Assembly (NCBI GenBank): GCA_022495995.1
Contig: JAFEMH010000756.1
Coordinates: forward strand, 248,001-312,000
Length of the DNA stretch: 64,000 bases
DNA from: Adenophora triphylla var. japonica
Lineage: Eukaryota > Streptophyta > Magnoliopsida > Asterales > Campanulaceae
Reading direction: 5' to 3'
Part shown: positions 58,435-64,000 of the stretch, piece after piece
How positions within the stretch are numbered: the stretch's first letter is position 1
Layout: the number at the start of each line of letters is the position of its first letter
Notes under the pieces: model-generated
What the model saw: only the letters and a program-made list of their open reading frames with translations
Databases searched by the model: none
Told to the model about the DNA's origin: nothing
Program-made: the position numbers and the translations under genes

Positions 58435-59360
58435 GTGAACGTCATTGGATCCCTTTCTTCCTCCCCTAGGATGGACGACATCACTGCTATAAGAGTCACA
58501 GCTAAACCTCTCGAGCACACTGAATGTCTGGAATCGCTAAAAAGGGTCATGGATCTGGAAGCCACTCCAGTTGCCTTCATACCCATGGATACCCGTGACA
58601 CCTTCCTAGCAGCCCCGATACCCAGGAACGGACCCCGAGAACTCCTCATTTGGACTCAGGTGTCACGAACCGCCGCTTTGGGCCAGACAAATGAACACTC
58701 CCAATCCTTCACTTGTGGCTGCTTAGCTGCAAAAATGAGAGGAAATTGGTGTATGATGAGATGGAAGCCGACAGTCAGAAAATTAAAGAAACTTCAGGGG
58801 ACGACCACATAACCGAAGACATGAAAGCCATGGATTTTCCTGGGGCTGAATATGTAGATGTCATGGAGTTCAACACCATTTACCATACTCTAGGGAAAGG
58901 ATTCTCAAGCACCCGATGTAAGCAGATAGTTGAAAATCTGCTGGAAAAGGGACGACTGGCCCCTATCCTCCCCAGTGAGAAAGTAAACATTGTCAGATCA
59001 AGCCCGTCCGAAGGCAAAGTAACAATCCTCATCAGGATTACCAAGGAAGAAGTCACTTTTCCCGAGTGTATCTCAGCCTTGAGAGAGGTTCTGGACACTG
59101 GCATGATACCTGATGCACCTCCTGTAAAGAATGCCATAATTATCTCTAGCGCTGAGCATTATAAAAGGGAGCCGGGACTGCTACATAAAGCCGAAAACGA
59201 AAGAGGAAAGCCACCAAGCCCAGGAGGCAATAGTTCTTGCTGCATGTTAACCGTGGACAAGCTCAGACAGGCATGGGATAATGCAGACCCTGATCAAGAT
59301 GAATCGGAAGATGCCCTATCCAAGGAACAACAACGCAATCTCAGGCTCAGAAACCCGTAA
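58435..59360 (+). pseudogene. Unassigned retroelement reading frames upstream of protease
   Basis: Two overlapping frames (58435-58812 and 58713-59360) encode ITAKPLEHTECLES-like and MEFNTIYHTLGKGFSSTRCK text, with a frameshift between them near 58720. The second includes ENLLEKGRLAPILPSEKV and SSAEHYKREPGL. By position they are the C-terminal gag or gag-protease linker. I do not recognise a named domain. Confidence 0.5.
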
Positions 59361-59506
59361 CTTGGGAGACTATCCGGAAGGCTGCCCAGTCAGAAGCCAG
59401 TCATACCCAATATCCCCAAGCTCAGCCCCTCACCATTGTTAAGCTCTGGGAGACTTGCAACAAAATCAGTCAGAATCGGTGGCCAGTTGCTAAGCAAGCT
59501 CCTCCA

Positions 59507-60616
59507 TTGACCCTAACAGCGTTGAAAGAGTCCTGTAAAGAGGCGACAGATAAGCCAGAAGGAGAAGTGAACCTGTTGACCAGATCCGGGCAGATCTATC
59601 AGAGTAATCTCAAGGCAGATAAGAAGTCAGTGGATCCAGCATCCAGGGAGAACCACAACCCCTATGCCAAGACAACTGAAACTCCTGACCCCCAGAAAGA
59701 GGATCATGTACTCACTCAGTTGAAACAAACTCAAGCTAATATCTCTCTATGGTCCTTACTCACTTCGTCTCATCCCCACAAGCTGAAATTGGAGGAAAGT
59801 CTGGCCCGCACACTGGTCCCTATTGATGTTACCCCTGACGACGTGGTGAAATTAATTGGGAACATCCACTACGGAAACATAGTCACCTTCACGGACCTAG
59901 ATCTCACCCAGTTCGAAACCGATCATAACGAGCCTCTCTTCATCACGGTCCAGCTAGATGAACGACGTCTCCTTCATGTTTTAGTCGACAATGGGTCCGG
60001 AATGAACATCCTCCCAGCAAAGATCATGAGCCTGCTCGGCATCAAGCCCACAGATCTGAAGCCTTCCTCCCTCACAGTCAAGGCCTATGACTCAACGTCT
60101 CGTACGGTACTTGGGGCTGATACTTTAAATTTGTGGTTCGGCAAAAAAATGATACCCGTAGAATTCCAAGTCATTGATATCCCAATCACCTTTAATGCTC
60201 TGTTGGGAAGACCTTGGCTGCACCAAGTTAATGGGGTCACTTCAAGCCTCCATCAGTGTGTAAAGTTCATTGCAGATGGGGATCTAACAACCATTAATGG
60301 AGACCTATTCACTTTGGAAGGCACCGATATGGGTGGAATACCCATCCTGGAGATCAAACATGATGAGGACAGTTTCATGCTGACTGGCTTCACAGTCGAG
60401 TCCACTAAGGTCCAAGTTTGCAACGTGGATCTGACTGTCACCCGAGACAAGATCCCTCCTGTTATGAGGATGATGAGAAAGATGAATTACCTGCATGGTC
60501 TGGGTCTCGGGAAATGCCTACAAGGGACTCACAAGGTCATTGAGGTGAAGGAACAGAAAACTCGCCATGGCCTGGGATATGAGCCAACTACAGAGGGGAT
60601 TGCAAAAGAGAAATAA
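59507..60616 (+). CDS. Retroelement aspartic protease fused to a G-patch, 369 residues
   Basis: The linker at residues 1-80 matches 10353-10112 on the minus strand. Around residue 160 is LLHVLVDNGSGMNILP, the retropepsin active-site motif in the D-N-G-S form often seen in plant Tat-type elements, in place of D-T/S-G. Near residue 230 is NALLGRPWLH, the conserved C-terminal protease motif. From about residue 325, MNYLHGLGLGKCLQG and then TRHGLGYEP form a G-patch, an RNA-binding glycine motif. The frame stops at 60616 and is followed by about 285 bp of further, out-of-frame retroelement text before the LTR. The role would be Gag processing. The start shown is only the first Met after a stop. 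Confidence 0.75.
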   Translation: MTLTALKESCKEATDKPEGEVNLLTRSGQIYQSNLKADKKSVDPASRENHNPYAKTTETPDPQKEDHVLTQLKQTQANISLWSLLTSSHPHKLKLEESLARTLVPIDVTPDDVVKLIGNIHYGNIVTFTDLDLTQFETDHNEPLFITVQLDERRLLHVLVDNGSGMNILPAKIMSLLGIKPTDLKPSSLTVKAYDSTSRTVLGADTLNLWFGKKMIPVEFQVIDIPITFNALLGRPWLHQVNGVTSSLHQCVKFIADGDLTTINGDLFTLEGTDMGGIPILEIKHDEDSFMLTGFTVESTKVQVCNVDLTVTRDKIPPVMRMMRKMNYLHGLGLGKCLQGTHKVIEVKEQKTRHGLGYEPTTEGIAKEK

Positions 60617-60901
60617 ATTGCTCGAAAAAGAAAGGAAGCTGCTACAAGAAAGGTTCCCTTCAACGGCCCCAAATCTCCCTCTTTCAGTCTTGACATGACT
60701 GACAACTTCATAAAAGGCGCTCCACAGCTGGATAATGCCACAGTCAAAGAGCCCACTCCTACAAAAGGTTGGCTGAAACTACAAGAGAACCTCAGTAAGT
60801 TCAGGGGAACCAGAGCCAACCCCGTCCAAAGAATGTTCCTCGACCTACCCAAGATACCTGGGGCTACTACCACCATGAAGAGCAAGTACACTTTCAAAGG
60901 G
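60617..60901 (+). other. Segment between protease/G-patch and LTR
   Basis: After the TAA at 60616, the same frame continues RKRKEAATRKVPFNGPKSPS and then GWLKLQENLSKF. Here RT would normally follow. Instead an AAAGGG purine tract and the LTR come next, so the polymerase genes have been deleted or were never part of this family. Confidence 0.6.
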
Positions 60902-63185
60902 TGTAAGTACCCAAATCCGGATCGTCAAAATCCGTTGAAAGTTAACCGGAATCTGTTAACTATCCCTTTCCAGGTTAACCGGAACCCGTTAAACTCCCCG
61001 TTCCCAAGTCAACGAGACATCCCGGGACTGCCCCGCGCATCCCGACATCAAAGTGTACTCAACACACGTTATCACACGTAAAAGTACAGCTTTCCCCGAA
61101 AATGCACTTTTCGGGGTCTTGCGGGATTTGATTTGCCGTTTTCGAGCGTCTCGACCTTTCGGAGGTCATAACTCCCTCATACGAACTCCGTTCTGGGCCC
61201 ACCGCATATCAAATCGAACTTGAGAACAAGATCTACACTTATAAATAATTTAATTTTGGAAAATATGGAAATGATGGCCTGTGTCGTGCGACAAACTTTG
61301 CCCCTAGACTTACGTGTCAAATTCAATCAAACTCAAGGCCAAATGACCAAAATGCCCCCCCCCCAACTTGAAGAAGGGTCCGGCTGGACTGTTTTCCCTA
61401 GTAAACAACCAGGCTAAGCAACCCTTTCTCCTTCTACAAGTAAATTACTTCCTCCTGTAAGTGCTCCAATTTGAGTTGGTAGCGTTTTCGTTAGAAAGTT
61501 AACGAAAGTTTTAACATTTCTAACATTTCTAACTATTCCTAACATTTCTAACAAAGTGAGGGTAGATTAGGAATTGCCATTTAAAGATAAACAAGGAAAA
61601 GAATCTCAAAAAGCAAAAGAAATTGGAAAAATCCGAATTGGGCAAGTTGAAAAACATAAAGTGCTGGAATTTTGAATTTTATTCCTCCTGTCCAAAGCCT
61701 GCAGCCTCGAGATGAACAGTACACGCCTACAGGAACCCTCCGCGCGGACATATATGACATTTCCAGTGTCCTATAAATTGAACCCTCCTCTCTCAGTTTA
61801 AGGGGGGAATTTGATCACAGCAACGAAGTTCTGGCGAAATATAGAGAGAAAACAGTGGGAATCCCTTGATTGCCACCTTTTTCTCTTGAATCTTTCCCAA
61901 TCAAATACCAAACACACCAAACCTTGATACTCCTCAAGCCAAACACCAAATCTTGATATTCCTCAAGTCAAATTCCAAGCCTAGGAAGATAGGGTGTCAC
62001 CATTGGTAAAGCCCTCCTTCTCAAAACCCTAAAATCCTCTTTTAACTTCTTGTTCATCTTGTTCTTCTCACTTGGATCTACTTGATGTCTTGTTTAACTT
62101 AAGTTTTGACCTAAGATGGTCATCTTGAAGTTCATCTTCATGAATGACCATCTCAAATGGTCTACATTTTAAATCTCTAAATTGATTTTTCTCTTTAAAT
62201 TCATCTTTACAAAGATCCCCTCTCCCTTTGCAAAGGATATGTTTAAACCCCATAAATTCCCCAAGGATGACTTGAGTTTTGATAACCACTTGGCACAAGG
62301 TAGTGGAATCAAGTCTAGGGATGAAAATGGGGTGAACATAGATGCAAACCCCCCAAAAATCACATTTCTCCTCAAGAACATCTTGCTGTCCAGTAGCATT
62401 GTTCTGAGAACTCAGTCCATTTTCCTATTTTTTGGACCCAGTAAAACTTGGAATTGGGTGTTGACTACAAAATACTTTTTGTAGCCAACATCCAGAGCTT
62501 TCCAGACATATTTTTAATTTATTTTTTGCGTGAGTAAAACTCCTTTTTTCAATTTTTCTTTTAGAGGCCAGTTCATCAGCTTCTGGAAATCCAGATTTCA
62601 GATCTGAGATTTCCAGAAGGTTTTGACCCCTCAAATCATCTCCAAAATGAAAAGTTCTTTTACAGAAACCTTTTTTAAGGTGTTTTTAACATTTTTCATT
62701 CCCGGACTTTTCCCAGATTCTGGAGTTTTCAAGCCCTAAAGTCCATTTCAAAGTCAAGGGCCAACTGTCTTTTTCATTCTGGCAGAAATGGTTTTCAACT
62801 TCCGAAAATCTTTTGAGTGCCAAATCTCAACCCAAAAATCACCCAAAAAATCATGGGATCAGTTTAAAGCCTTAAAAAGAGCTCCCAATTTTTACTTACC
62901 TCAGTTTCAACTTATTTTGGCCAAAACACACACACACACACGCACACACAACAAAGGATTTTGAATGTTTGGAAGACTCGTTTTTACGAGGCGTTCCGGG
63001 TGCACATTAACGTCCTTCCCGGCACGTAACATGACCTCCGAACCTAAATCTCTGATCTCGGGCTTTTTTCAAAGTTTTGGCCTTCAAAATTAAAATGGCG
63101 TGGCGACTCCGTTTTTCCGGTTTTATTTGGTTTTTCAAAGAAACGCAAAAATCGAAATTTTCCCGCGAATGGCAACATCATCACA
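60902..63185 (+). repeat. LTR (2284 bp) of the plus-strand Tat-type element
   Basis: It starts TGTAAGTACCCAAATCCGGA after AAAGG, ends CATCATCACA, and is followed by the PBS. It aligns at both ends with the 1717-bp LTR on the minus strand (15762-14046), which is therefore shortened or this one expanded. A CACACACACGCACACAC tract lies at about 62928-62950. Confidence 0.8.
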
Positions 63186-63186
63186 G

Positions 63187-63205
63187 TGGCGACTCCGCTG
63201 GGGAC
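63187..63205 (+). promoter_or_regulatory. Primer-binding site
   Basis: TGGCGACTCCGCTGGGGAC lies one base after the LTR, as in the minus-strand copy. Confidence 0.75.
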
Positions 63206-64000
63206 TAAGCTTTTTCTAAAAAAAATGATATTTGGTATATTGGTGGAAACCATTAAACTTCCCGTTATCGCCTCCTAACACGAGTCGGGGATAAATTGTG
63301 GTTTAACAATCCCACGTACCGGTATCATCGTTTTCAAAAAAAAAAAAGAAAAAGCTTTCGAGGGTCAAGCTTCCGTCCCGACATTTGAAAATTCTTTGTT
63401 TTGTGTGTGTTTATTTTTGCACATTTTTCGTGTTTGTTTTGGCCGCCTCGGAAAAAGTCAAAATTTTGACTGTCGGAATAATGTCCCTAACTGTCGGAAT
63501 TTCCGTGCTTACGTGCTTATGTGCTCATAAAAAAAATTTCAAAAAAAAAAAAGATTTTTCAAAAAAAAAGAAAATTTCCAAAAAAAAAATCATGCATCAT
63601 ACTTTTTAAGACACATAAAAAATTTTCTATTTTACTCGTAAAAGAAGATAGATCGTTGCACACTACGCGCACGTTGACCGTACACCGCACACTACGTCCT
63701 TAACCCGGAAATCCTTGTCGCGGTCCGTTTGGTCTTATTACGCCTCTCGGACGAGCACGGGACTACCCAAACATCCCATGGAGCCTCGTGTCGACCATGC
63801 ACTTGTCCGTGACACACTTTGTCCGAGACCCGGTTGGTTTTTAGTCCGGGTCCGTGTCATGCCCCTGTCTGTGTATAGACCTTTCCTTTCAAGCCTTTGT
63901 CGGCATACCGACTCAATATCTTCGGGTCCCTAATCGCCGAAGTTCGCCGGTTTTCCGCCGCAGACTTTGACCAAGATATTGACCGGCGCCTTGACTTCGG
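63206..64000 (+). other. Leader of the plus-strand retroelement, running off the window
   Basis: GC-rich stretches alternate with poly(A) tracts (63540-63590). Parts match the leader at 12730-14025 on the other strand (RVD-ALVRDTL-GWF coding resemblance near 63780). No gene begins before the window ends. Confidence 0.6.

Larger units (their letters stand above)
58300..64000 (+). mobile_element. Long-LTR Tat-type element in internal-LTR-internal arrangement
   Basis: Coding sequence (about 58300-60900) is followed by a complete LTR (60902-63185). A PBS (63187) and leader sequence then run off the window. So one LTR is shared by an upstream internal region and a downstream one. The family is the same as the minus-strand element at 10111-15762. 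The 5' end near 58300 is truncated against the SIN3-like fragment. No RT, RNase H or integrase lies between the protease and the LTR. Confidence 0.75.

Noticed and set aside
1..64000. CRISPR arrays, bacterial operons, ribosome-binding sites, rRNA genes
   Set aside because: None seen. Introns, MITEs, Helitron and LTR elements show this is plant nuclear DNA, and the tandem repeats lack spacer structure.

Overview
This window is nuclear DNA from a flowering plant, most likely a eudicot. Two spliced genes from plant-typical families have canonical GT-AG introns. Stowaway-type MITEs, a plant Helitron, an RTE-type LINE and several Ty3/gypsy elements of the Tat/Ogre-like group fill most of the rest, and the intergenic DNA is AT-rich. 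No species call is possible. All coordinates and splice sites were read by hand.

Layout. 1-8150 holds a foldback inverted-repeat transposon (129-2876) carrying a nested hAT-like element (495-2020), then Stowaway MITEs and old LTR debris. 8157-15762 is a compound of two broken Tat-type LTR elements facing opposite ways and fused near 10110. The LTR end at 15762 cuts a second foldback element (to 16845). 16894-23668 is a duplicated 360-bp sequence; one copy is intact and the other is split by a 5.9-kb Helitron (17486-23430) that carries a fragment of a SufB gene and a second exon-like fragment. 24103-26619 holds two MITEs, one of them split by an RTE LINE. 27357-40243 is a complete but mutated 12.9-kb Tat-lineage element on the minus strand. 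It has a 5-bp target duplication, gag-protease-RT-RNaseH-second RNaseH-integrase, and an extra antisense gene. 43319-47264 (+) is a seven-exon FORKED1/VAN3-binding-protein-like gene. 49966-52124 (-) is a four-exon LIFEGUARD/BAX-inhibitor-1-family gene. The two genes converge tail to tail. 53142-56587 is a perfect-register triplication of the promoter-proximal part of an unidentified gene, followed by degenerate exons and one SIN3-like exon. From about 58300 to the window end lies another long-LTR Tat-type element in an internal-LTR-internal arrangement. It encodes a protease fused to a G-patch, with no reverse transcriptase before the LTR.

Only the FORKED1-like and LIFEGUARD-like genes look like intact host genes. 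The former belongs to auxin/vein-patterning vesicle traffic, the latter to membrane-based suppression of cell death. They share a neighbourhood but no evident pathway. Everything else with coding potential is transposon-derived or a gene fragment. The most informative structures are the Helitron with a paralogous empty site in the same window, the two foldback elements with G-quadruplex-prone arms, the head-to-head retroelement junction, and the triplicated promoter-exon unit.
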